Positions 25,168 to 32,924 of a stretch of 64,000 bases of DNA are shown here, in pieces (the stretch's first letter is position 1; each line of letters starts with the position of its first letter). The DNA comes from Pseudomonas sp. LBUM920 (GTDB lineage: Bacteria > Pseudomonadota > Gammaproteobacteria > Pseudomonadales > Pseudomonadaceae). The notes beneath the pieces are model-generated. The model made no database searches. It was not told the DNA's origin and saw only the letters and a list, made by a program, of their open reading frames with translations. The translations under genes were made by a program, and so were the position numbers. The stretch spans positions 2,275,501-2,339,500 of the forward strand of contig NZ_CP027762.1 in the NCBI RefSeq assembly GCF_003852315.1. Direction: 5' to 3'.

Positions 25168-27036
25168 TCATAGCTTTACCACCTGATGCACCTGTTCGGC
25201 ACACGTGCGCGCCTCGTCAATCATTTTGCCAAACGCTTCGCTCGCGACCTCGGCGTGAGTCAGCCAACGCGTTTTCTGGCTCAGGCGATAGTGATAACGC
25301 AGCCCGTCGTCCGTGCGCGTGCCGTCCAGGTCCAGGTCGTACCAGGGCGAGCGCACCTGGCAGCCGGGGATGGCTTTTTCCATCTTCGCGCCAGTCAGCG
25401 TGAAGCTGTAGTCGTAGGTCTGCGGGTTGCCCAGGTACAGGTCGGCCTGTTGATTGTGACGGCGGTAGTTGATGAAACCCTCCCAGCGCCCGTTGAGTGA
25501 CTCATCGGTATAGACGTAGTCATTCGCGAGTTTTTCCAGGGCACGCTGGTCGTTCAGGGTAGCGTGAACCGCGTAGCCGTCGTGCACCACAAAGGCCGTG
25601 GGTTGGCGGGTGATCTGGCAGTCGCTGATCTCGTTGCCAAAGTGCGCGCAGAGGTTCTGGTCGGTGGCAGTGGTGCCTTGTTGGCGGTCATCCACGCTCA
25701 TTTGCATCAGCGGCAGGCGGCTGAAGGTGATGGTCGCCTGGGTGGCACCATTGCCGTGTTTGTCGAAGTGCACCTGTTTGTCCAGACGCAGGGCGGTTTC
25801 GGGGCGTTCCAGCGGGATCTGTTCTTCGCGCACTTGGCCCTGAGCATTGTTGACCAGCACCCAGCGGTCCTGGATGTCGGGCAAGGTCTGGCCTGGGGCG
25901 AACACCGGGTTGGTCGGGTCGAGCCACCAGACCTGGCCGTCCACTTCGGCGCGCACGATCGCATGGTTCGGTGCATTGGTGCCGGGAATCAACAAGGCAT
26001 ATGCCACGTCGCCGCGGCTGACCCAGGCGGTTTCAGCCTTGATGCCGCTGGCCTTGAGCATCGCCGTCAGCAGGATCGCGAGGTCCTTGCAATCGCCATA
26101 ACCGTGCTGCTCGATTTCCGCCAGGTTGAACGGCACGTAGCCGCGCTCTGTAGCGCGCCAGTCGCCCAGGTAGCGGTAGTGATCGTTGATGTGCTGCATC
26201 AGCGCGGCCACCTGTTCTGCCGGCGCCAGGCCGCCGACTGCAGCCACTGCCGCGGCGGCTTGCGCAGGCAGCCTGGCGGCAAGTATCTGGTTGTAACGCT
26301 GGGCAAAATCACCGAAATACGCCTGGCGATCCACGGTGCTGCCCACTTCCAGGCGCGGAATGCGCTGTAGCGCAGCGCTGGACGATTCGTTGATGTAGTT
26401 GAGGTAGGTCGGGGCGTTTTGCTCCACCTCCAACGTCTTGCCGTTGGCCGACGGGGTTACGGTGAAACCATCGAACAGTTCACTGCGCCACTGGATCGGC
26501 CGTTCGGCGGTAAAGCGCGCCTTGACGTGGTCGCGACGGAACGCGCTGGGGCCGAAGGTGAGGGCATAGTGAAACTGACTCACCAGCGGTTTGGCCGCGC
26601 GATGTTCGCGCACGGTGAAGCGAATCTGTGTGCCCACGCGCAGGTTCGGGAAGGCCAGGGAGGTCTGCTTGTCACGGCTGAAACCCTGGTCCGGGTTGGG
26701 CGCGGTGCGGGTGTCGATTTGCGTGGCGTCCAGCGCCACCGGCTTGGCACCTGGCTGGGTGGAGTGCGCGCTGATCACCTCAAAGGTGTCGCCTTCGGAG
26801 TAATCGAAGTCAATGCGCGAGAGCATTTCGCGGCCGTTGGGTTTGAGGATCGTGTAGTGCTGGGTGGTGGTGCAGTCGGTGCTGGCGTCGCGGTTGAAGT
26901 GGCAATGCAGCTCGGTGTCACTGGCCAGCGGCGCTTCGACCATGGGTTGGAGTGCGGCGTTAACAGGATGGGTAACCAGCCCCAGGCTGATGACAATCAA
27001 ACAGCGGTGAAACGAAAAACGGTGCAAACGGTACAT
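25168..27036 (-). CDS. secreted DUF3857/transglutaminase-like protein
   Basis: A 622-residue envelope protein with an N-terminal signal peptide (RCLIVISLGLVTHPVNA). Residues ~50-260 are a DUF3857 beta domain (FDYSEGDTFEVISAHSTQPG and RVGTQIRFTVREHR), followed by a transglutaminase-like core with a possible Cys-His-Asp triad: Cys in GYGDCKDLAILLTAML, His in NAPNHAIVRAEV, Asp in WWLDPTNPVF. A beta-rich C-terminal domain ends the protein. Periplasmic location is inferred. The function of the family in pseudomonads is not known to me. ATG at 27036 is preceded by GAGGCG. Confidence 0.85.
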   Translation of the reverse strand: MYRLHRFSFHRCLIVISLGLVTHPVNAALQPMVEAPLASDTELHCHFNRDASTDCTTTQHYTILKPNGREMLSRIDFDYSEGDTFEVISAHSTQPGAKPVALDATQIDTRTAPNPDQGFSRDKQTSLAFPNLRVGTQIRFTVREHRAAKPLVSQFHYALTFGPSAFRRDHVKARFTAERPIQWRSELFDGFTVTPSANGKTLEVEQNAPTYLNYINESSSAALQRIPRLEVGSTVDRQAYFGDFAQRYNQILAARLPAQAAAAVAAVGGLAPAEQVAALMQHINDHYRYLGDWRATERGYVPFNLAEIEQHGYGDCKDLAILLTAMLKASGIKAETAWVSRGDVAYALLIPGTNAPNHAIVRAEVDGQVWWLDPTNPVFAPGQTLPDIQDRWVLVNNAQGQVREEQIPLERPETALRLDKQVHFDKHGNGATQATITFSRLPLMQMSVDDRQQGTTATDQNLCAHFGNEISDCQITRQPTAFVVHDGYAVHATLNDQRALEKLANDYVYTDESLNGRWEGFINYRRHNQQADLYLGNPQTYDYSFTLTGAKMEKAIPGCQVRSPWYDLDLDGTRTDDGLRYHYRLSQKTRWLTHAEVASEAFGKMIDEARTCAEQVHQVVKL

Positions 27037-27148
27037 TGGCGCCTCGGGTGACACATTGAAACAACTACCCAACGGGCAGTGAGAAGGCGCCGGATGATAA
27101 TGGATCGCAACAACAAAGGCCAGGATTGTTCGACAATTTATCTGGCTG

Positions 27149-27171
27149 AAAGGCCCGTGCTAGAGCCTTTT
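27149..27171 (-). terminator. possible terminator after alkC
   Basis: On the minus strand AAAAGGC and GCCTTT form a short stem 13 bases after the alkC stop, with little T tract. Weak but well placed. Confidence 0.4.
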
Positions 27172-27183
27172 GCTTGATTTGGG

Positions 27184-28284
27184 TCAGGGTTTTAGCAGTT
27201 CAAACTCCGCGCTGCCGAGTTGCTCGCCATTGACCAGCACATGCACCCGATGCGTGCCTGGGTAGTGCTTGCGCGTGGTCAGCTCACGAATAGGGTGTTC
27301 GCGCCGAATGCTGTGGTGTTCGCGCGCGCCCAAGGTGAATGCCTTGAGCTTGAACACCTTGGCCGCACTGTGGCCGGCGCTTTTCACATAGTCGATGGCG
27401 TAATCCACCACCAGTTTTTGGGGCGCGGCAGCGGTGGATTCGAGGCTCAATGACAGCGTGATGCGTTCGCCCAGGTTGATCACGGCTGGCGTGACGGCCA
27501 GGTGATGAATCTTCACCTCGGCCTTGGCCCCGGCGCCGATGATCGTCAATGCGCGGGTGTTGCCTTGCTTGATCAGGTTGCGTAAGGCGTGGCGGGCGAT
27601 CCAGGCGGTGTGCGGGTTGTCCAGGTTCCAGCCTTCGATCAGGCCGAGTACCCATTCCGGATGGTCCTTGGTGATGTCGTTGAGGTGGTTGGCCACCGAC
27701 TTGCGCACGTACAGGCTGCTGTCGGCGTTGAGGTTGTCGAGAATCGACGCGCACAGCGCGGGGTTGGCCTGCACCTCGGCCAGGCGAAAAGACCACGGCA
27801 GGCGAGGGCGCGAGCCTTCGCTGGCCAGGCGGCGCACGTGTTCGTTGGCATCCAGCGACCATTGCTGCATGACCGCCAGGGTGCGCTGGAAGTCGTTCAG
27901 CAAGAAAGGGCGGATGGCAAATTCGGCAGAGCCAAAAGTGGTGAAGTACTTGAGCGCGGCCATGGACCGCCTGAAGTCACCCTGGCCGTAAGTTGCCACG
28001 TAGTGCGGCAGGCACAGGCACACAAACGCGCTGTTCAGGCGCGGCGCAAGGGCGTAAAGCAGCTTGAGCGTTTGCGCGTAATCCAGCGCTATCACGGCGT
28101 GCAGGCTGTCGCTGACCCGCGCCACGCGCTGCATCACTGACAACTCGGCAAGCCCGGCCTTGGCGTGCTTGAGAAAACCCTTGGCGTCGAACGCCGGGTA
28201 CACCGCCGACATCTCTTGGGCGATGTGCTGCAGGCGTTCGGCGTTGAAGATTTCCTTGAGGGCTGGCGCGCTTTGCTCGGGCAT
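27184..28284 (-). CDS. alkC: AlkC-type DNA alkylation repair glycosylase
   Basis: A 366-residue protein. Residues ~1-245 are alpha-helical HEAT-like repeats of the AlkD/AlkC superfamily (GLAELSVMQRVARVSDSL, AALKYFTTFGSAEFAIRPF, SLYVRKSVANHLNDITKDHP, WIARHALRNLIKQGN). Residues ~260-366 form a beta-sandwich-like tail (VINLGERITLSLSLES, KLVVDYAIDYVKSAG, GTHRVHVLVNGEQLG), which is the Ig-like domain of AlkC. The family excises 3-methyladenine and 3-methylcytosine without base flipping. ATG at 28284 has AGGAAG upstream. It lies 16 bases after the glutamine synthetase-like gene and appears to share its operon. Confidence 0.88.
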   Translation of the reverse strand: MPEQSAPALKEIFNAERLQHIAQEMSAVYPAFDAKGFLKHAKAGLAELSVMQRVARVSDSLHAVIALDYAQTLKLLYALAPRLNSAFVCLCLPHYVATYGQGDFRRSMAALKYFTTFGSAEFAIRPFLLNDFQRTLAVMQQWSLDANEHVRRLASEGSRPRLPWSFRLAEVQANPALCASILDNLNADSSLYVRKSVANHLNDITKDHPEWVLGLIEGWNLDNPHTAWIARHALRNLIKQGNTRALTIIGAGAKAEVKIHHLAVTPAVINLGERITLSLSLESTAAAPQKLVVDYAIDYVKSAGHSAAKVFKLKAFTLGAREHHSIRREHPIRELTTRKHYPGTHRVHVLVNGEQLGSAEFELLKP

Positions 28285-28300
28285 CGGTGCTTCCTGAGTG

Positions 28301-29647
28301 TTAGAGAAACCAGCGGTATTCCCGCGCGTTGATCTCTTGTTGAAAAGCCAGATGGTCCTGGCGTTTGTTCTCGCAATACACGTCGACAAATTCTGCGCCC
28401 AGCTTATCGCGCACAACCGGCTGATGTTGCATGGCGCGCACGGCGTCGAGCATCTCAAGAGGAAAGTCGGTGCCGCTGAGGCGGTCTTCGTTCAAGGGCG
28501 CGATGGGTTCTTGCCTGGCTTCAAGGCCATGCTCAAGCCCTGCCAGGATCGCCGCCAGAACCAGATACGGGTTGGCATCCGCACTGGCCAGGCGGTGCTC
28601 GATACGCAGGTTGCGCGGGTCTGATTGGGGAATGCGCACGCACGCATCGCGGTCTTCAAAGCCCCAGCTGGCGCGGGTCGCCGCGTTGACCGTGCCACCC
28701 AGGCGGCGGAAGGCGTTGTGGTTGGGCGAGAAAATCGGCATGCAGTGCGGCAGCAATTCCAGGCACCCGGCCACGGCATGGCGCAGCGGTTGCTGCTGGT
28801 GCGCGGCGAGCAGGTTATTGCCCGCCGCGTCGTAGAGGCTGACATGCACATGCATGCCGCTGCCGGGAAATTGCAGGTAAGGCTTGGCCATGAAGCTGGC
28901 ACGGTAACCGTGCTTGAGCGCCACGCCACGCGTGCTGCGGCAGAACAGGGCGGCCCAGTCGGCGGCGCGCAGGCCGTCATCGAGGTGACCAAAATTGATT
29001 TCGAACTGGCCCGGGCCGATTTCGGCGGTGATCACCGTAATATCGATGCCTTGGTCCTTGGCGGTTTGCGCCATGTCGTCGAGCACCTCGCTGAAGCGCG
29101 ACAGCCGTTCGATATGCAAGTTGGGCTGGTCATCGGCGTCCTCGCTCAGCGGGTCGCGGGCGAATTGCGGCAGGCCGTTGTCGAGTTTTTTGTCGAACAG
29201 GTAGAACTCCAATTCGAAGGCCACCACCGGATGAATGCCCTTGTGCTGCAGGCGTTCGAGCACCTTGGCCAGCACTTCGCGCGGTTCGAACTCGATGGGC
29301 GCCTCGGTGCCGTCCGAGGTGATCAGCATCTGCCCCAGCGGCTGCGACTCCCAACTCACCGGCTTGAGCGTGCCTGGCACCAGACGGCGGTTGGCGTCCG
29401 GATCGCCGTCGTGGAAGCAATAATCACCAATCTTGAACAGCCCGCCCTGCGCGCCGAGCAGCACGGCATTTTGCGGCAGCTTCAGCGGGCTGCCTGCGGC
29501 GACCTTTTCCAGCATGTCCACCGGGTAGCGCTTGCCGTAGAAATGCCCCGGAATGTCCAGGGCGATCAGGTCGACGTAACGCACCTCGGGGTGGTTCTGG
29601 CGAAAGGTCCGTACTTCGGCCAGCAACGTGGAAGACTGGTTTTTCAC
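28301..29647 (-). CDS. glutamine synthetase-like gamma-glutamyl-polyamine ligase
   Basis: A 448-residue type of the GS fold (PuuA/GlnA3 group): beta-grasp N-terminus, then the catalytic core with VVAFELEFYLFD, GPGQFEINFGH, GSGMHVHVSLYD, and late motifs FRRLGGTVNAATRASWGFEDR and RIEHRLASADANPYL. By family these enzymes join glutamate to putrescine or another amine at the expense of ATP. I start at GTG 29647 (MKNQSST) because AGGAG is eight bases upstream; the earlier GTG at 29674 lies inside the preceding gene. It is 11 bases downstream of a PuuR-like regulator gene. Confidence 0.88.
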   Translation of the reverse strand: MKNQSSTLLAEVRTFRQNHPEVRYVDLIALDIPGHFYGKRYPVDMLEKVAAGSPLKLPQNAVLLGAQGGLFKIGDYCFHDGDPDANRRLVPGTLKPVSWESQPLGQMLITSDGTEAPIEFEPREVLAKVLERLQHKGIHPVVAFELEFYLFDKKLDNGLPQFARDPLSEDADDQPNLHIERLSRFSEVLDDMAQTAKDQGIDITVITAEIGPGQFEINFGHLDDGLRAADWAALFCRSTRGVALKHGYRASFMAKPYLQFPGSGMHVHVSLYDAAGNNLLAAHQQQPLRHAVAGCLELLPHCMPIFSPNHNAFRRLGGTVNAATRASWGFEDRDACVRIPQSDPRNLRIEHRLASADANPYLVLAAILAGLEHGLEARQEPIAPLNEDRLSGTDFPLEMLDAVRAMQHQPVVRDKLGAEFVDVYCENKRQDHLAFQQEINAREYRWFL

Positions 29648-29658
29648 GGGTGTTGCTC

Positions 29659-30216
29659 CTAGTTGTAAACCCACAGCACGCGGGCGGGCAGGTCAGTCAG
29701 GTTGGCGTAACGGCAATGGGCGAAACTGGCCAGGTGGAAGCTGTCGCCAGGGCCGAGGGTGACCGAATCCGGTTGGCCTTCCACCCACAGCGTCAACTCG
29801 CCCTCCAGCACAAACCCGGCCTGCTCGGCGCGGTCGCTCATGGTGTGTTCACCGCTGTTGGCGCCGGGTGCGAGCAGGCTGTCGAGCATCGAAAAGGCGC
29901 CGTTCATGCTCGGCGAGACCAGGATGTCGGTGATGCCGTTGGCGTAGTACACCGTGCGTCGCTCGTTGGGGCGTGTGACCCAATCCACCGCCTTGGGTTT
30001 GGGCAGGCTGTAGAAGTACGTGGTGGGCACGTCAAGGGCATGGCTGATGGCGGTCAAGTCGGCCACGGTCGGGCGCGACAGGCCACGTTCGACCTGAGAC
30101 AGAAAACCCACCGAGCGCTCGATTTTTTGCGCAAGTTGCGCCAGGGTGAGTTTCTTGTGTTTGCGCAGGTCGTGGATCAGCGCGGCCAGGGTGGCGAGTT
30201 CTTGTTGTTGGTTCAT
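29659..30216 (-). CDS. XRE-family regulator with cupin domain (PuuR-like)
   Basis: A 185-residue regulator: N-terminal helix-turn-helix (TLAQLAQKIERSVGFLSQVE) and a C-terminal cupin (LEGELTLWVEGQPDSVTLGP, GDSFHLASFAHCRY). Proteins of this type, such as PuuR, repress polyamine or amino-acid catabolic genes and bind the small inducer in the cupin. It heads an operon with the GS-like ligase and alkC. The start may be ATG at 30216 or ATG at 30240; both ATGs are part of a 28-bp palindrome that is probably its own operator, and neither has a clear ribosome binding site. Confidence 0.87.
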   Translation of the reverse strand: MNQQQELATLAALIHDLRKHKKLTLAQLAQKIERSVGFLSQVERGLSRPTVADLTAISHALDVPTTYFYSLPKPKAVDWVTRPNERRTVYYANGITDILVSPSMNGAFSMLDSLLAPGANSGEHTMSDRAEQAGFVLEGELTLWVEGQPDSVTLGPGDSFHLASFAHCRYANLTDLPARVLWVYN

Positions 30217-30241
30217 GAAATTTATGTCGAGAAATTTCATG
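30214..30241. promoter_or_regulatory. palindromic operator overlapping the XRE regulator start
   Basis: CATGAAATTT-N8-AAATTTCATG has perfect 10-bp arms, and a third half-site AATTTCATG lies at 30257-30265 in the divergent promoter. It covers both candidate XRE start codons, fitting autoregulation. Confidence 0.7.
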
Positions 30242-30277
30242 AAAAATTACAGGATTAATTTCATGGGGGCAAGGCTG

Positions 30278-30622
30278 ATGGAACTTGAAGCGCATCTGTT
30301 TTCGTTAGAGCAAGCGCTGCAGCAGAGCTCTATACGCAGCGATGCCGCGCAGCTTGAACGTTTGCTGGCGGATGACTTTGTCGAATTTGGCGCCAGTGGC
30401 AATGTCTGGGGCAGTAAGGCCCAAGTGATTGCCGGGTTGCAGGATGAGGCTTTCAGTGCGCGCCGCATGACGGAGTTTGCGGTGAAAGCACTCAGTGACG
30501 GGGTGGCGCTGGTGACTTATCGCGGTTACCGCGAAGGCGTCGGGCAATCGTTGCGCAGTTCAGTGTGGCGGCAGGAAGAAGGGCAGTGGCGGATGGTGTT
30601 CCATCAAGGCACGCCGGTGTAA
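30278..30622 (+). CDS. DUF4440/SnoaL-like NTF2-fold protein
   Basis: A 114-residue single-domain protein with the cone-shaped NTF2 fold pattern: HLFSLEQALQQSSIRSDAAQ helix, LERLLADDFVEFGASGNVWG, and strands VALVTYRGYRE and SVWRQEEGQWRMVFHQGTPV, which match DUF4440. Such proteins are small ligand-binding or enzyme domains; the substrate here is unknown. The ATG at 30278 has AAGG a few bases upstream; an in-frame ATG at 30263 is possible. It is divergent from the XRE-GS-alkC operon, and the operator array in between could control both directions. Confidence 0.82.
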   Translation: MELEAHLFSLEQALQQSSIRSDAAQLERLLADDFVEFGASGNVWGSKAQVIAGLQDEAFSARRMTEFAVKALSDGVALVTYRGYREGVGQSLRSSVWRQEEGQWRMVFHQGTPV

Positions 30623-30712
30623 CCCCTCGCCACAAGGATTGAAGGCGGGCTGAATGATTCCGTGCGCTCGCGGTCCGAACCTGGGTACGCATCATTCATT
30701 GAAGGAGCACCC

Positions 30713-31021
30713 ATGAAGTCCAAAACCCTAGCTGCTTGCCTGTTGCTGACCGCGGGCCTGTCCACCGCCAGCTTTGTCGTGCAGGCCGGTGATACCCCGC
30801 AGGAAACGGTGAAGCCTTCGAGTATCAACGCGCGCGATTTGAAAGAAGGCGACCGCGCCCCGGACATGCTGATGCGCAAGGAATCGGCGGTCAGCGACTG
30901 GAAGAAACGCGGCCTCAAGCAACCCGAAGAAGACAGCCAATGGGCGCGCGTGGGTGACAAGTTCGTGCTGCTCAAAACCACCAACGGCACGATTCTCGAG
31001 ATCACGCCCGTCAAGAAATGA
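30713..31021 (+). CDS. RcnB-family periplasmic protein
   Basis: A 102-residue exported protein. A signal peptide (LAACLLLTAGLSTASFVVQA) is followed by the RcnB domain: DLKEGDRAPDMLMRKESA, DWKKRGLKQPEEDSQWARVG and FVLLKTTNGTILEI. RcnB in E. coli is a periplasmic modulator of Ni/Co efflux, but many pseudomonad relatives have no metal context, as here. ATG at 30713 has GAAGGAG upstream. It stands between the DUF4440 gene and an MFS exporter gene; no metal exporter is adjacent, so the role is open. Confidence 0.85.
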   Translation: MKSKTLAACLLLTAGLSTASFVVQAGDTPQETVKPSSINARDLKEGDRAPDMLMRKESAVSDWKKRGLKQPEEDSQWARVGDKFVLLKTTNGTILEITPVKK

Positions 31022-31098
31022 CCGGTCTTTTTTGCCTGGTCTTGCGTTAAGGTAACCGACCCCCACAGGTCGCGTTACCTCAAACGGATGAGAGCAGG

Positions 31099-32292
31099 AT
31101 GCTTGCCACCATCAGAAACTACCCGCGCACCGTTAACCTGTTGCTGTCCGCCACGTTACTGCTGACGTTGGCCAAGGCTATTACCTTTCCCTACCTGGTG
31201 ATTTACCTCACCCGTCACTTCGGCCTCGACATTACTCAGGTCGGCTTGGTGATCGGCAGTTCGCTGATTGTCGGCTCATTGCTCAGCGTGTATGGCGGCT
31301 TTCTGGTGGACCGCGTGAACAGCTACAGGCTGTTGTTGGGCTTGAGCGCGCTGTTTGTGCTGGGGTTTATCGGCACCGTCGTGGCTCAGGGCATCTGGCT
31401 GTTCTACGGCTGCCTGATCCTGATCAACCTGGCCTATGCGGTCATCGACATCGCCATCAAGGCCGGCTTCGCCAGCTTGCTGCCCGAAGACGCGCGCAGC
31501 GAAGTGTTTTCCATCAAATACACCCTGACCAATGTCGGCTATGCCGTCGGCCCGTTCTTTGGCGCAATGGTGGCCAAGGTGGATATCAGCTTGCCTTTCG
31601 TCCTCTCGGCGCTCCTGGGCCTGGGGTTTTTCCTGCTGTACTGGCGCTGGGGTGATCGCAGCCTGGCCAGCGTCGATGCCACGCACAAACCGCTGGCGTT
31701 TCTCGCCGTCGGTCGTGTGCTGCTGAGCGACCATCGCCTGGTGTGTTTCACCTTTGGTGGCGTGCTCAGTGCAGTGGTGTTCGGTCAGTTCACGGCGTAT
31801 CTGTCGCAGTACCTGGTGACAACCACCACCGCGCAATATACCTACACCGTGATCAGCGCCGTGCTCACCACCAACGCCGCACTGGTGATTGCCTTGCAGT
31901 ATGTGATTGGCCGGCGCATCTCGCACCGCCACCTGAGCCAGTGGCTCATCGCTGGCCTGGGCATGTTTATGCTGGGGGTGATCGGCTTTGCCCTGGCCAC
32001 CAGCGTGCTGTGGTGGGTGCTGGCGATGGCGGTATTTACCGTGGGGGAGATTATCGTGTTTCCGGCCGAGTACATGTTTATCGACCGAATCGCCCCTGAC
32101 CACCTGCGCGGCATGTATTACGGGGCACAGAACCTGTCCAACCTGGGCGCCGCGCTGGGGCCGGTGTTGTGCGGGCTGGTGTTGGCCAGCCTGCCGGCCC
32201 ACTACATGTTTTACATGCTGGGGGCGTTTACCGTCGGTGGTGGGGTGTTCTATTTCATGGGTGCGTCGTTGAAGGCAAATCATCCAACGTGA
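31099..32292 (+). CDS. MFS transporter, DHA1/MdtH-like
   Basis: A 397-residue permease with 12 hydrophobic helices. It starts LLLSATLLLTLAKAITFPYL, has the loop 2-3 motif YGGFLVDRVNSYRLLL, and INLAYAVIDIAIKAGFASLLPEDAR in the middle of the first half, a pattern of drug/multidrug:H+ antiporters such as MdtH. The substrate is not predictable. AGAGCAGG precedes the ATG. Its last 38 bases overlap the 3' end of the convergent DUF1652 gene, so the two transcripts are antisense at their ends. Confidence 0.88.
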   Translation: MLATIRNYPRTVNLLLSATLLLTLAKAITFPYLVIYLTRHFGLDITQVGLVIGSSLIVGSLLSVYGGFLVDRVNSYRLLLGLSALFVLGFIGTVVAQGIWLFYGCLILINLAYAVIDIAIKAGFASLLPEDARSEVFSIKYTLTNVGYAVGPFFGAMVAKVDISLPFVLSALLGLGFFLLYWRWGDRSLASVDATHKPLAFLAVGRVLLSDHRLVCFTFGGVLSAVVFGQFTAYLSQYLVTTTTAQYTYTVISAVLTTNAALVIALQYVIGRRISHRHLSQWLIAGLGMFMLGVIGFALATSVLWWVLAMAVFTVGEIIVFPAEYMFIDRIAPDHLRGMYYGAQNLSNLGAALGPVLCGLVLASLPAHYMFYMLGAFTVGGGVFYFMGASLKANHPT

Positions 32293-32527
32293 GCTTGCCG
32301 ACGTTGTTGCTTTGCAATTCGTAGCGCAGCTCTTCCACCATTTTTTCCACTTCCTGCGGGGTCTGCAGCCGGTTGGTGCTGATCCCGGTCACCACCAGGT
32401 CGACCCGACCGGTCTGGGCGTCGAACACCTTGAGGGTCAGTGAAGCGTCCCGGCACAAGGTGAACTCGCAGGTCAGCGGCGACAGGCCTTCTTCGATGCA
32501 ATTGCGCAGTTGAGAAAGGGTGAACAT
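32255..32527 (-). CDS. DUF1652 family small protein
   Basis: A 90-residue soluble protein of the Pseudomonas-specific DUF1652 family: FTLSQLRNCIEEGLSPLTCE, CTLCRDASLTLKVFD-like centre (here TLCRDASLTLKVFD) and a helical VEKMVEELRYELQ tail. The function is unknown. ATG at 32527 has GAGGAGG upstream. It follows the CsbD gene by 14 bases and is probably co-transcribed from the operator-bearing promoter at 32896. Its 3' end overlaps the convergent MFS gene. Confidence 0.82.
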   Translation of the reverse strand: MFTLSQLRNCIEEGLSPLTCEFTLCRDASLTLKVFDAQTGRVDLVVTGISTNRLQTPQEVEKMVEELRYELQSNNVGKLTLDDLPSTTHP

Positions 32528-32541
32528 CTTGCTCAGCCTCC

Positions 32542-32793
32542 TCAACGACGGCGCAGCAACAGGCCCACCAGCAGGCCTACACCGGCGACGACAGCGACGG
32601 TAGCCAGCGGTTTGTTGCGGGTGAAATCACTGACCGTATCCAGCGCATCGCCATAGGTCTGCTGCAGTTGCCCGGCGGCCTGGCGCGCAACGCCTTCGGC
32701 TTGCAAATGCTCATCACCGGTCAGGTCGCCAAGAAAACCCTGGGCCTTGCCTGCAACTTTCTCGACGGCGCCTTTGACTTGTTCGCTTTTCAT
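32542..32793 (-). CDS. CsbD-like stress protein with C-terminal membrane anchor
   Basis: An 83-residue protein. The N-terminal half is a CsbD-like helix (SEQVKGAVEKVAGKAQGFLG, DLTGDEHLQAEGVARQ), the C-terminal half has DUF883/ElaB-like features: DALDTVSDFTRNKP and a membrane helix VAVVAGVGLLVGLLL ending in RRR. This suggests a stress-induced inner-membrane or ribosome-tethering protein, as with ElaB. ATG at 32793 has AAGGA upstream. Its promoter carries a 21-bp operator that is also found in front of the PAS-LuxR gene. Confidence 0.85.
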   Translation of the reverse strand: MKSEQVKGAVEKVAGKAQGFLGDLTGDEHLQAEGVARQAAGQLQQTYGDALDTVSDFTRNKPLATVAVVAGVGLLVGLLLRRR

Positions 32794-32895
32794 AGTGCAT
32801 TCCTTCAAGAGATCAAACCAATACGGCACGGGACTCAAAGCCCTGTGCCCACCCTTCAAGGTTAAGCACCTCGATCTACGCAAATAAGGCGAATT

Positions 32896-32916
32896 TGCAC
32901 CGGTCCTACTAGTGCA
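32896..32916. promoter_or_regulatory. 21-bp operator copy upstream of csbD-DUF1652
   Basis: TGCACCGG-N5-CTAGTGCA shares the TGCACyrG-N5-CTrGTGCA pattern with the site at 34507-34527. It lies 9 bases past the LuxR stop and about 100 bases before the CsbD start. Confidence 0.65.
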
Positions 32917-32924
32917 TTTGCACT

